Shown here: one piece after another, positions 1 through 8,796 of the stretch | Layout: every line of letters begins with the position of its first letter | How positions within the stretch are numbered: position 1 is the stretch's first letter | Assembly (NCBI RefSeq): GCF_026427715.1 | Contig: NZ_CP107558.1 | Span: forward strand, 1,959,001-2,023,000 | DNA: 64,000 nucleotides | Source of the DNA: Methylocystis sp. MJC1 | GTDB taxonomy: Bacteria; Pseudomonadota; Alphaproteobacteria; Rhizobiales; Beijerinckiaceae | Reading direction: 5' to 3' | The notes under the pieces: model-generated | Databases searched by the model: none | The model's input: only the letters and a program-made list of their open reading frames with translations | What the model was told of the DNA's origin: nothing | Translations under genes and position numbers: made by a program

Positions 1-446
1 CCAAAAGCATAAGCGGCGATTATATGCGCGAGTTGAAGATGCTCTGCGGCCTGGGGCGCGCCCGCGTCCCAGAAGGGCAGTGGGTATTCCCAAAAGAAAA
101 TCTGCTCGCCTCGAAAGACCGCCGCGAGCGCCCCGGCCGCCGCCGCCGCCATGAACGAGAGATAGATCGCCTGCCTGAGCCAGAAGCCGATCATGCGCCG
201 CGCATTGTGCGGCCCGCCGCTCTCGACCATGAGATAGAGAGTGAGGCCGAGCAGGATTTGCGCGACGAGGAAAAGCGCCGCTGTCAGCCCGAGCGATATG
301 TGCAGCTCGGTGAGGGAGGCGCGCGTCGCGGCGTCCAGTTGCGCGTGCTCGCGAACCGCGCCGACGCTAAGCGCCACGGCGCCGGTAGCAAGAAAAATCC
401 AAAAAACCAACACTGACAACAAATTGCGCCTAGGATCGGAGCCCAT
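1..446 (-). CDS. Cytochrome b561-like membrane protein (partial, C-terminus outside window)
   Basis: The reading frame starts at an ATG (446-444) preceded by GGAG seven bases upstream, and runs off the left edge after about 148 residues. It begins [20 protein letters not shown] and shows at least three hydrophobic helices, with a His in a hydrophobic context in the second ([18 protein letters not shown]) and another in [11 protein letters not shown]. This pattern resembles b-type cytochromes of the b561/DUF4405 kind, which bind haem between membrane helices. An upstream frame from ATG 457 hits a stop at once, which supports this start. The family assignment is tentative because the C-terminal helices are missing. 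Confidence 0.6.
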   Translation of the reverse strand, partial: MGSDPRRNLLSVLVFWIFLATGAVALSVGAVREHAQLDAATRASLTELHISLGLTAALFLVAQILLGLTLYLMVESGGPHNARRMIGFWLRQAIYLSFMAAAAAGALAAVFRGEQIFFWEYPLPFWDAGAPQAAEHLQLAHIIAAYAF

Positions 447-835
447 CGGACATCTCCATTCGGCGGGATTGCGACGCGCCTTCGCGGCCTTCCGCGCTGC
501 AATATAGCCCAAGCGCCGCCTTGCGTCCCTGCGCCAAAGGGTCCGCGCCGGCGAGTCCCGCTACTCGGCGTCATGGCCGCGCTTGTCGCGGCCATCCACG
601 CTGCGCCGCCGACGCGGACAGCTGGAGCATGAGCGAGCAACGCCACTTCCTTTCGCCGCGCGTCGTAATGGCGTGGCGTGGATGCCCGCGACAAGCGCGG
701 GCATGACGTGGCTGCGTTAGGTGTTAACCTCCATTCAGAGCCCTGATCCCGGCGGCGCCCCCTTGCTCTTGGCCTTGTAACCCCGTAAAAGCCCGCCGCG
801 CGCGGGCGGAGGACCCGCCCAATCGGAACGGGACA
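447..835. other. Intergenic region upstream of tuf with inverted palindromic repeats
   Basis: No convincing gene. It contains two copies, in opposite orientation, of a short palindrome of the type GTCATGGCCGCGCTTGTCGC (570-600) and GGATGCCCGCGACAAGCGCG (about 672-707). The last 100 bases are the tuf leader, with a GC-rich inverted repeat (about 791-809). Confidence 0.6.
570..707. repeat. Pair of inverted short palindromic repeats (GTCATG..CATGAC family)
   Basis: Each arm is itself a palindrome: GTCATGGCCGCG / CGCGGCCAT at 570-600 and GGATGCCCGCG / CGCGGGCATGAC at about 672-707, and the two are inverted with respect to each other. A perfect relative with 15-base arms lies at 30791-30825. This is a dispersed extragenic repeat class distinct from the longer GTCATTCCCGG family. 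Confidence 0.65.
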
Positions 836-2026
<1,191 letters not shown>

Positions 2027-2054
2027 CTGAGCGGTCCAAGTGGCCGGATTAAAG

Positions 2055-2092
2055 AAAGCCCCGCTGGCAGGCGCCGCGGGGCTTTTTTTATT
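2055..2092 (+). terminator. Rho-independent terminator of tuf
   Basis: An 8-bp stem AGCCCCGC (2057-2064) pairs with GCGGGGCT (2076-2083) and is followed by a run of seven T. It lies 30 bases after the tuf stop codon. Confidence 0.9.
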
Positions 2093-2175
2093 TACAAGAA
2101 TACAAGCTGAGGCGCTTCGCCTTAAGCCTGCGCGAAGCAGCCTTGCGCCGCTTCGCCCGGGCGGGGGGGCTTGCA

Positions 2176-2367
2176 TCAGGCGGCGAGGTCCTCACCCAGC
2201 GGAACCCACGGGGCTAGGCCTTCGTCGTCCTCAGCGTCGCTTTCGGAAATCTGCAATGCGGCGGCGACGGCGGAAATGCCGATTTCGCGGTAGAGCCGCG
2301 CCAGAAGATCGTGAGGATGCCCGCCGGATTGGGACGGGTTGGGTTGGGCCGATGATTTATCCGACAT
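2176..2367 (-). CDS. Small hypothetical protein (63 aa)
   Basis: Begins [20 protein letters not shown], with AAAGGAAAC seven bases before the ATG. After a polar, probably disordered N-terminus comes an amphipathic segment ([20 protein letters not shown]) and then an acidic tail ([10 protein letters not shown]). There is no signal peptide or membrane helix. No family is recognised. The good ribosome-binding site and the clean gap between tuf and the next gene make it likely to be real. It could be a small regulatory or adaptor peptide, but nothing in the sequence shows a function. Confidence 0.6.
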   Translation of the reverse strand: MSDKSSAQPNPSQSGGHPHDLLARLYREIGISAVAAALQISESDAEDDEGLAPWVPLGEDLAA

Positions 2368-2566
2368 GGCGGTTTCCTTTACGCGGACGCTCGACGCTGA
2401 CGCAGGGTGTAAGAGCGCAGCGAATTTGGCTGGTTTCTATTTAATTTGTCGCTAATGCCCGCGCTTGGCGCGGCGAAGAGTGGCGATCATTGCATTCGGC
2501 GATGTTTTGGCCGAAAAATGCTCGCGCCCGCCCGCTGGCGAACTTCATGCGAGGCTATCTACCAAT

Positions 2567-3343
2567 ATGCGTCGAACGCTTCCGCCTGAGCCGTGGTCGC
2601 AAGCCGCTTTATGGAGTCGCGACGTTGCTCTCTTCGGGGCGACGGTGGCGCTGCTCTCGGTTCTGCTTGCGCGGCTGAACGTCATCGAGCCGTCGTCGGC
2701 GCTCGCCGCTTTCGGCGCCGCCGTGGCGCTGGCCTTGGTGGCGCTGCTTCTCGTCGGCGCCGCAAGCGTCGTCATCTGGCGGACGGGGAGACGCGGCGTT
2801 GGATCGGCGGTCGGCGGCGGCCTGATCGCGCTGCTCACGCTCGCTTATCCATCCTATCTCGCTGTCGAGGCGGTTCGTCTCCCGGTGCTGTCCGACATTT
2901 CCACCGACGTCGGTAATCCCCCTTACTTCTCACTGTCGCGCGCCGCCTACGACGCGCGCAAGGGCTTCCAGCCCAAAGGATTGCCGCCCAAAGCCCGCGA
3001 GGCGCAGCGCCCCGCTTACCCCGATGTCGAGCCGATCGTCGTAGACCTCGACGCCGACGAAGCTTTTGCGCTGGTGCTGAAAACGGCGAAAGCCGTCGGC
3101 TGGAAGGTCGTGGATCAACGCCCGCCCGGCGGCCGAACCGGGGAAGGGCACGCCGATTTCCTGGACAAGACGCCGATCATGGGCTTCGACGAGGACATCA
3201 CCATTCGGCTCAAGCCGCTGCCCGGCCAGACGCGCATCGATTTGCGCTCGGCGTCTCGTTACGGCCGGCACGACTTCGGCGCCAACGCCGCGCGAATCGT
3301 CGCCTTCGCCGAGGAACTGCAAACGCAATTGGACGCGCGATAG
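2567..3343 (+). CDS. DUF1499 domain membrane protein
   Basis: The start at ATG 2567 (MRRTLPPEPW) is preferred over in-frame starts further upstream, whose extra 34 residues have no membrane or family character. The 258-residue protein has three N-terminal hydrophobic helices (about residues 17-40, 46-70 and 80-100). A soluble domain follows (from about 120) with SRAAYDARKGFQP and a C-terminal DUF1499 pattern: PIVVDLDADEAF, GWKVVDQ, GFDEDITIRLKP and IDLRSASRYGRHDFGANAAR. DUF1499 proteins are common in proteobacteria and of unknown function. The soluble part would face the periplasm. Monocistronic by position. Confidence 0.85.
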   Translation: MRRTLPPEPWSQAALWSRDVALFGATVALLSVLLARLNVIEPSSALAAFGAAVALALVALLLVGAASVVIWRTGRRGVGSAVGGGLIALLTLAYPSYLAVEAVRLPVLSDISTDVGNPPYFSLSRAAYDARKGFQPKGLPPKAREAQRPAYPDVEPIVVDLDADEAFALVLKTAKAVGWKVVDQRPPGGRTGEGHADFLDKTPIMGFDEDITIRLKPLPGQTRIDLRSASRYGRHDFGANAARIVAFAEELQTQLDAR

Positions 3344-3488
3344 GCCAATTGGACCGCGCGCCTTCTTGCGCGCAGCTCTCTCCGATCGATAGGCGTGCGG
3401 TCCGACGCCGTCACTCGTTTTTGAACAACGACTCTGGTATTGTCGCGCTCGTTCTCCAGTTTAACGGGCAGGAGGCCGAGGACAGCCC

Positions 3489-4496
3489 ATGGCCAATCAA
3501 GGCGACGGCGCGAGCGCGGTTCACAGCGTTCCGAACTTCACCCGTGAGGAAGAGCTTCACGCGCTTCGAGAGATGCTGCTGATCCGCCGCTTCGAGGAGA
3601 AGGCGGGCCAGCTTTACGGCATGGGCGTCATCAGCGGCTTCTGCCATCTCTATATCGGCCAGGAGGCGGTCGTCGTCGGCGCCAAAATGGCGGCGCGCGA
3701 CGGCGACCAGTTCACCACGAGCTATCGAGACCACGGCCACATGCTCGCCAGCGGCATGGAGGCCAGGGGCGTCATGGCGGAGCTCGCGGGCAAGAGGGGC
3801 GGCTATTCCAAAGGGAAGGGCGGCTCGATGCATATGTTCTCGCGGGAGAAGAATTTCTTCGGCGGGCATGGCATCGTCGGCGCGCCGGCGCCGATCGGCG
3901 CGGGGATCGCTCTCGCCAACGCCTATCGCGGCGACGGCAAGGTGTCGCTCACCTTTTTCGGCGAAGGGGCGGCCAATCAGGGACAAGTCTACGAAGCCTT
4001 CAACATGGCGGCGCTGTGGAAGCTGCCGGCGTTGTTCATCGTCGAAAACAACCGCTACGCCATGGGCACATCGTTGACGCGCGCCGCCGCGCAGACCGAC
4101 TTCGCCATGCGCGGCGCCGCCTTCGGCATTCCCGGCCATCAGGTTGACGGAATGGACGTGCGCGCCGTGCGCGCATCGACCGCCGAGGCGCTGGAATGGT
4201 GCCGTTCGGGGAAGGGGCCGTATCTTCTCGAGGCCCAGACCTATCGCTATCGCGGCCACTCCATGTCCGATCCCGCCAAATACCGCTCCAAGGAAGAAGT
4301 GCAGAAGATGCGCGAGGAGCATGATCCGATCGAACAGGTGCGCTTGCGCCTGCTCGCCGACGGCGTCGCCGAGGACGAGCTCAAGAAAATCGACGCCAAT
4401 GTTCGCAAGATTGTCGCCGATGCGGCGGATTTTGCCACGAGCGACAAGGAGCCGGATCCTTCCGAGCTTTATACGGACGTGCTGGCGGGAGCCTGA
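3489..4496 (+). CDS. pdhA: Pyruvate dehydrogenase E1 component, alpha subunit
   Basis: The 335-residue subunit binds thiamine diphosphate and, with PdhB, decarboxylates pyruvate and reductively acetylates lipoyl groups. Family signatures seen: [14 protein letters not shown] (51-64), the TPP/Mg region [19 protein letters not shown] ending in ENN (186-188), and the phosphorylation-loop-like [19 protein letters not shown]. The Mg-binding motif usually reads GDG; here it is GEG (GGC GAA GGG), an Asp to Glu change at a metal ligand position. The start at 3489 has GAGGAC upstream. First gene of a pdhA-pdhB-pdhC set; pdhB follows after a repeat-filled gap of 146 bases. Confidence 0.96.
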   Translation: MANQGDGASAVHSVPNFTREEELHALREMLLIRRFEEKAGQLYGMGVISGFCHLYIGQEAVVVGAKMAARDGDQFTTSYRDHGHMLASGMEARGVMAELAGKRGGYSKGKGGSMHMFSREKNFFGGHGIVGAPAPIGAGIALANAYRGDGKVSLTFFGEGAANQGQVYEAFNMAALWKLPALFIVENNRYAMGTSLTRAAAQTDFAMRGAAFGIPGHQVDGMDVRAVRASTAEALEWCRSGKGPYLLEAQTYRYRGHSMSDPAKYRSKEEVQKMREEHDPIEQVRLRLLADGVAEDELKKIDANVRKIVADAADFATSDKEPDPSELYTDVLAGA

Positions 4497-4517
4497 AATT
4501 TTATGTGCTTGATGTTT

Positions 4518-4634
4518 TCCCCCTCCCTGTCCCTCCCCCGCAAGCGGGAGAGGGAACGATCACGATCAGCAGCCTCAATGAAGGCGACAATTTGCTCCCT
4601 CTCCCGCGAGGCGGGGGAGGGTTGGGGAGGGGGC
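4518..4634. repeat. Inverted repeat pair, CCCTCCC/GGGAGGG family
   Basis: Two arms, CCCTCCCCCGCAAGCGGGAG (within 4520-4555) and CTCCCTCTCCCGCGAGGCGG (within 4594-4634), each form a hairpin and are inverted relative to each other. They fill the pdhA-pdhB gap. A related pair is found at 33904-34052. The right arm ends nine bases before the pdhB start and its G-rich end may serve as the ribosome-binding region. Confidence 0.7.
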
Positions 4635-4642
4635 TTCGAGCC

Positions 4643-6067
4643 ATGACCATTAACGTCCTCATGCCCGCCCTTTCTCCCACCATGGAGCAGGGCAAGCTCG
4701 CCAAATGGCTCAAGAACGAAGGCGATGCGGTGAAGGCCGGCGATGTCATCGCCGAGATCGAGACCGACAAAGCGACGATGGAAGTCGAAGCGATCGACGA
4801 GGGCGTGCTGGCGCGCATTCTCGTGCCGGGCGGCACGGAGAATGTCGCCGTCAATACGCCGATCGCAGTGATCGCCGGCGAAGGCGAGGACGCTTCCGCG
4901 GTCGAAGCGCCGCCAGCGGCAAAGGCGCCTTCGCCGCCCACCGCGCCGCAGGATGAAGCCGGCGAGGCGAACAAGGCCCGGCTAGAGGCCTCAGCGCAGG
5001 CTGCCGCGCCGCAAGCCAAGCCCGTCAGCGTCGCCGCGCCGCCTCCCGTCTCCGCCGAGCCGGAAGTGCCGGCGGGCACAACCATGATTCCCATGACCGT
5101 GCGCGAAGCCTTGCGCGACGCCATGGCCGAGGAGATGCGCCGCGACCCGAACGTCTTCATCATGGGCGAGGAGGTGGCCGAATATCAGGGCGCCTATAAG
5201 GTGACGCAGGGCCTGCTGCAGGAATTCGGCCCCATGCGCGTGCGCGATACGCCGATCACCGAATATGGCTTTGCCGGCATTGGCGTCGGCGCCGCTTTCG
5301 CGGGCCTGCGGCCGATCGTGGAGTTCATGACCTTCAATTTCTCGATGCAGGCCATCGACCACATCGTCAATTCCGCGGCGAAGACGCTTTATATGTCGGG
5401 CGGGCAGGTCCATTGCCCGATCGTCTTTCGCGGCCCGAACGGCGCCGCGGCGCGCGTCGGCGCGCAGCATAGCCAGGACTACACCGCCTGGTATTCGCAA
5501 GTGCCCGGGCTCATCGTCATTTCGCCCTCCAACGCCAGCGACGCCAAGGGCCTGCTCAAGGCGGCCATCCGCAACGACAATCCGGTGATCTTTCTCGAGA
5601 ATGAAATTCTCTACGGCAAGACCTCGGAAGTGCCGGCGCTCGAGGATTTCGTGCTGCCGATCGGCAAGGCGCGCATCGCGCGGCCGGGAACGGATGTGAC
5701 GCTCGTCTCCTTCTCGATCGGCATGACTTACGCGCTCGGCGCCGCCGAGGCGCTGGCGAAGGATGGGATCGAGGCGGAGGTCATCGACCTGCGCACCCTG
5801 CGCCCGATGGACACGGACACGCTCGTCGAGTCGGTGAAGAAAACCGGCCGCTGCGTGGCGATAGAAGAGGGTTGGTCGCAATGCGGCGTTGGGTCCGAGA
5901 TCGCCGCGCGCCTGCAGCAGGAGGCCTTCGACTATCTCGATGCGCCGATCGCGCGCGTGACCGGCAAGGACGTGCCCATGCCTTACGCTGCGAATTTGGA
6001 AAAGCTCGCGCTGCCGAGCGTCGCGGAAGTCGTGGCGGCGGCGAAGGCGGTTCTTTATCGCGGGTAG
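4643..6067 (+). CDS. pdhB: Pyruvate dehydrogenase E1 beta subunit with N-terminal lipoyl domain
   Basis: The start at ATG 4643 ([20 protein letters not shown]) begins exactly at a lipoyl domain; earlier in-frame codons fall in repeat DNA. Residues 1-80 are a biotinyl/lipoyl domain with the acceptor lysine at K43 in [11 protein letters not shown]. Residues 81-147 are an Ala/Pro-rich mobile linker. From 148 onward comes the E1 beta fold ([58 protein letters not shown]) and a C-terminal transketolase domain. Lipoylated E1 beta is known in alphaproteobacteria. Here it matters more than usual because the neighbouring E2 has no lipoyl domain. Confidence 0.96.
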   Translation: MTINVLMPALSPTMEQGKLAKWLKNEGDAVKAGDVIAEIETDKATMEVEAIDEGVLARILVPGGTENVAVNTPIAVIAGEGEDASAVEAPPAAKAPSPPTAPQDEAGEANKARLEASAQAAAPQAKPVSVAAPPPVSAEPEVPAGTTMIPMTVREALRDAMAEEMRRDPNVFIMGEEVAEYQGAYKVTQGLLQEFGPMRVRDTPITEYGFAGIGVGAAFAGLRPIVEFMTFNFSMQAIDHIVNSAAKTLYMSGGQVHCPIVFRGPNGAAARVGAQHSQDYTAWYSQVPGLIVISPSNASDAKGLLKAAIRNDNPVIFLENEILYGKTSEVPALEDFVLPIGKARIARPGTDVTLVSFSIGMTYALGAAEALAKDGIEAEVIDLRTLRPMDTDTLVESVKKTGRCVAIEEGWSQCGVGSEIAARLQQEAFDYLDAPIARVTGKDVPMPYAANLEKLALPSVAEVVAAAKAVLYRG

Positions 6068-6082
6068 GAAACATTCAAGCGC

Positions 6083-6121
6083 GCCTGAAGGCGCGCGGTC
6101 CGGGACCGCGAGCCTTCAGGC
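6083..6121. repeat. Near-perfect 19-bp palindrome between pdhB and pdhC
   Basis: Left arm 6083-6101 and right arm 6103-6121 are complementary at 18 of 19 positions with a one-base centre, reading GCCTGAAGGC...GCCTTCAGGC at the outside. It lies between the pdhB stop and the pdhC start and would form a strong mRNA hairpin. No T-run follows, so it is not an obvious terminator. Confidence 0.7.
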
Positions 6122-6164
6122 TCGCAAACAACCAGTTCGGTTGAGCCATGTGGAATCGCTGGAA

Positions 6165-7115
6165 ATGAACGTCGCGGCGCCGAATCCCTCCCATCCTCGC
6201 GTCTTCGCTTCGCCATTGGCGCGCCGTCTCGCTAAGGAAGGCGGACTCGATCTTTCGGCCTTGACCGGCTCCGGCCCGCATGGCCGCATTATCGAGCGCG
6301 ACGTAAAAAGCGCGCTGGCGGGCGGGGCGCGTAAGGCGGCGCCTGAAGCAAGGCCGGTCGCGCTCGCCGAGGCGCCCTCGGCCGAGGCCACACGCAAGTT
6401 CTATGCGGCCGATTCCTTCGAGGAAGTCCCGCACGATTCCATGCGCAAGGCGATCGCCCGCCGCCTCACGGAGTCGATCCAGACCGTACCGCATTTCTAC
6501 CTCGACGTTGATTGCGAGATCGACGCGCTCCTGCGTCTTCGCGAGGAGTTCAACGCGGCCGCGCCCAAGCGCAGCGATGGGTCGCCGGAATGGAAGACCT
6601 CGGTCAACGACTATATCGTGAAGGCGCTGGCGCTCGCCTTGCAGCGCGTGCCCGAGGCCAATGTCACCTTCGCGCCCGAGGCGATGTTGAAGCACAAGGC
6701 TTCCGACATCGGCGTCGCGGTCGCCATTCCGGGCGGGCTCATTACGCCGATCATCCGCAACGCGCAGGCGAAGACAGTTCGCGAGATTTCGGACGAGATC
6801 CGGGAGCTTGCCGGCCGCGCCCGCGAGCGGAAATTGAAGCCGCAGGAATATGAAGGCGGGGTCTCCGCCGTCTCCAACCTCGGCATGTATGGGATCAAGA
6901 ATTTTTCGGCGGTGATCAACCCGCCGCAATCGACGATCTTCGCCGTGGGCAAGGGCGAGCAGCGGATGGTCGTGAAGAACGGCGCGCCCACGGTCGCCAC
7001 CATTATGAGCGTGACGCTATCCTGCGACCATCGCGCAGTGGACGGGGTCTTGGGCGCGGAGCTGCTGGCGGCTTTCAAGGCGCTGATCGAGCAGCCAATG
7101 GGGTTGTTCGCATGA
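6165..7115 (+). CDS. pdhC: Dihydrolipoamide acetyltransferase (PDH E2) lacking a lipoyl domain
   Basis: The start is set at ATG 6165 (MNVAAPNPSHPRVFASPLAR); an in-frame TTG at 6141 would add only eight residues. Residues about 15-50 form the peripheral-subunit-binding domain (SPLARRLAKEGGLDL, GPHGRIIERDV). The rest is the acyltransferase catalytic domain, with KTSVNDYIVKALALAL, GGLITPIIRNA, SNLGMYGIKNFSAVINPPQS and the active-site DHRAVDG near 288-294. E2 proteins normally carry one to three lipoyl domains at the N-terminus; this one, at 316 residues, has none, and only 97 bases separate it from pdhB. The complex presumably uses the lipoyl arm of PdhB. No lpd gene follows. Confidence 0.92.
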   Translation: MNVAAPNPSHPRVFASPLARRLAKEGGLDLSALTGSGPHGRIIERDVKSALAGGARKAAPEARPVALAEAPSAEATRKFYAADSFEEVPHDSMRKAIARRLTESIQTVPHFYLDVDCEIDALLRLREEFNAAAPKRSDGSPEWKTSVNDYIVKALALALQRVPEANVTFAPEAMLKHKASDIGVAVAIPGGLITPIIRNAQAKTVREISDEIRELAGRARERKLKPQEYEGGVSAVSNLGMYGIKNFSAVINPPQSTIFAVGKGEQRMVVKNGAPTVATIMSVTLSCDHRAVDGVLGAELLAAFKALIEQPMGLFA

Positions 7116-7324
7116 GGCTTGCCTCCACGCTCACCTGTCCCCGCTGCGGACACGCTGAAACGCTCACTATGGCCGAAAACGCCTGTGTCGTCGTCTATGA
7201 TTGCCCCGCCTGCGGCGCCCGGATTACGCCGAAAGAGGGCGATTGCTGCGTCTTTTGCTCCTATGGCGACGTTCCGTGCCCGCCAATCCAGGCGGAACAG
7301 CATTGCTGCCCCAGTCTGCACTAA
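7112..7324 (+). CDS. GDCCVxC-type small zinc-ribbon protein
   Basis: The 70-residue protein overlaps the pdhC stop by four bases (ATGA), so the two are translationally coupled. Ten cysteines dominate: CPRCGH (9-14), CPACGA and GDCCVFCSYGD, then CPP and CCP near the end. The central motif matches the small 'GDCCVxC' family, which is annotated in many proteobacteria without a known function. Two CxxC pairs suggest a zinc ribbon; the Cys-rich C-terminal half could bind a second metal or a cluster. Coupling to the PDH E2 gene and proximity to mrp make metal or Fe-S handling an attractive but unproven role. Confidence 0.8.
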   Translation: MRLASTLTCPRCGHAETLTMAENACVVVYDCPACGARITPKEGDCCVFCSYGDVPCPPIQAEQHCCPSLH

Positions 7325-7401
7325 AATATCGCCGTGGACGCGCGCGAGATTTGTCGGCATATCCTTGTTTAGACTTTCTCTAAAGATACAAGGAGCGGCC
7401 C

Positions 7402-8520
7402 GTGGCGACGGAAGCGGATATTCTCAAAGCGCTGGAAAACCTCTACGCGCCTGGCGGCATTTCGCTGGCGCGGGCGGTGAGCGGCATCAATCTTTCCGGC
7501 GCGAAAGCCTTTGTCTCGCTCGCCGGCGATCCCGCAAAGCCCGAAGGCTGGGAGATCGCCCGCGCCAACGCCGAGAAGGCGATCAAGGCGGTGCCGGGCA
7601 TCGAGGCGGTCGTCGTGACGCTCACTGCCGAGCGCGCCTTCGGCGCCGCGAAAGCGCACGACCACCATCACGGCCATTCCCACGCCGCGCCGCCGCCCCC
7701 GCAGGCGCGCAAGGGCCTCGCGCCGGCTTTGGAGAAAATCCGCTATGTCGTCGTGGTGGCCTCCGGCAAGGGCGGCGTCGGCAAATCGACGACCTCGGCC
7801 AATCTCGCGCTCGGCCTCGCGGCGCAGGGCTGGCGCGTCGGGCTCCTCGACGCCGACATCTACGGCCCCTCGGCGCCGCGGCTCTTCGGCCTGCATGACA
7901 AGCCGAAGGTGGAGAACGGCAAGCTCGTGCCGCTCGAAGCTTATGGCGTGAAGATCATGTCCATGGGCTTCCTCGTCGAGGAGAACACGCCCATGGTCTG
8001 GCGCGGGCCGATGGTGGCGCAGGCGCTTTCGCAATTGCTGGGGGAGGTGGCCTGGGGCGATCTCGACGCGCTCGTCGTCGACATGCCGCCCGGCACAGGC
8101 GACGTGCAGCTCACCATGGCGCAGCAGACGCCAATCGCCGGCGCGGTAATTGTCTCGACGCCGCAAGATCTGGCGCTGATCGACGCGCGCCGAGCGGTCG
8201 CCATGTTCCAGAAGGTCGAGGCGCCGATCCTCGGGATCATCGAGAATATGAGCTATTTCCTCTGCCCGCATTGCGGCGGACGGTCGGAGATTTTCTCGCA
8301 TGGCGGCGCGCGCCACGACGCCGAGCAGATGGGCGTGCCCTTCCTGGGCGAAGCGCCGCTCGACATGAAAATCCGGGAGACATCGGACGCCGGCCGTCCG
8401 GTGGTCGGCGCCGAGCCCGACAGCCCGCAGGCCGCCGTCTATCTCAACCTCGCCGCCAAGGTGAAGACGCTGCTCGAAACCACCAAGCAGCGCGCCGCGC
8501 CCAATATCGTCGTCGGCTGA
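7402..8520 (+). CDS. mrp: Mrp/ApbC-family Fe-S cluster carrier ATPase
   Basis: Start codon is GTG with a strong AAGGAG eight bases before it. The 372-residue protein has an N-terminal MIP18/DUF59 domain (residues 1-80), a His-rich linker with HDHHHGHSH (86-94), and a ParA/MinD-type NTPase with the deviant P-loop SGKGGVGKST (121-130). The metal-cluster-binding CPHC motif is present (Cys288 and Cys291). Mrp proteins hold and hand over [4Fe-4S] clusters to apo-enzymes in the cytoplasm. The His-rich linker is notable and may bind metal. The gene follows the Cys-rich 70-residue protein after 77 bases. Confidence 0.95.
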   Translation: MATEADILKALENLYAPGGISLARAVSGINLSGAKAFVSLAGDPAKPEGWEIARANAEKAIKAVPGIEAVVVTLTAERAFGAAKAHDHHHGHSHAAPPPPQARKGLAPALEKIRYVVVVASGKGGVGKSTTSANLALGLAAQGWRVGLLDADIYGPSAPRLFGLHDKPKVENGKLVPLEAYGVKIMSMGFLVEENTPMVWRGPMVAQALSQLLGEVAWGDLDALVVDMPPGTGDVQLTMAQQTPIAGAVIVSTPQDLALIDARRAVAMFQKVEAPILGIIENMSYFLCPHCGGRSEIFSHGGARHDAEQMGVPFLGEAPLDMKIRETSDAGRPVVGAEPDSPQAAVYLNLAAKVKTLLETTKQRAAPNIVVG

Positions 8521-8524
8521 CGCG

Positions 8525-8612
8525 CCGTCATTGCGAACATGTTTTCGAAGCCGGGTATACCCGGCTTCGCAGACGTGCGAAGCAATCCAGAGCCGCGACC
8601 CGGCTCTGGATA
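8525..8612. repeat. Short dispersed repeat, GTCATTGCGA..GAAGCAATCCAG family
   Basis: The segment begins GTCATTGCGAACATG and ends TGCGAAGCAATCCAG, with an internal perfect inverted repeat GAAGCCGGGTA / TACCCGGCTTC (about 8550-8571). A second member is at 26376-26457. This element type is widespread in bacterial genomes as an intergenic palindrome. Confidence 0.7.
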
Positions 8613-8623
8613 TTGTTAGCCGA

Positions 8624-8785
8624 TTGCCATTTGAACAGCTTGCATCGAGGCTTTGTCATTCCCGGCGGGCTGAAAGCCCGACCGGGAATCCAGAGCCACA
8701 AAAGCGCTGGTTTTGCTCTGGATTCCCGATCGCTCGCTGCGCGAGCGTCGGGAATGACAGTGAACCGATCAAACGGATCTCGTAT
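8624..8785 (+). repeat. Copy 1 of the GTCATTCCCGG mosaic palindromic repeat
   Basis: Nearly full-length copy. Core 8655-8758 holds three hairpins: ATTCCCGG..CCGGGAAT, CCAGAGC..GCTCTGG, and ATTCCCGATCGCTCGC..GCGAGCGTCGGGAAT. It ends CGGATCTCGTAT. It fills the space between the convergent mrp and fadL-like genes and stops 11 bases before the latter's stop codon. Confidence 0.9.
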
Positions 8786-8796
8786 TATGGGCTTTT

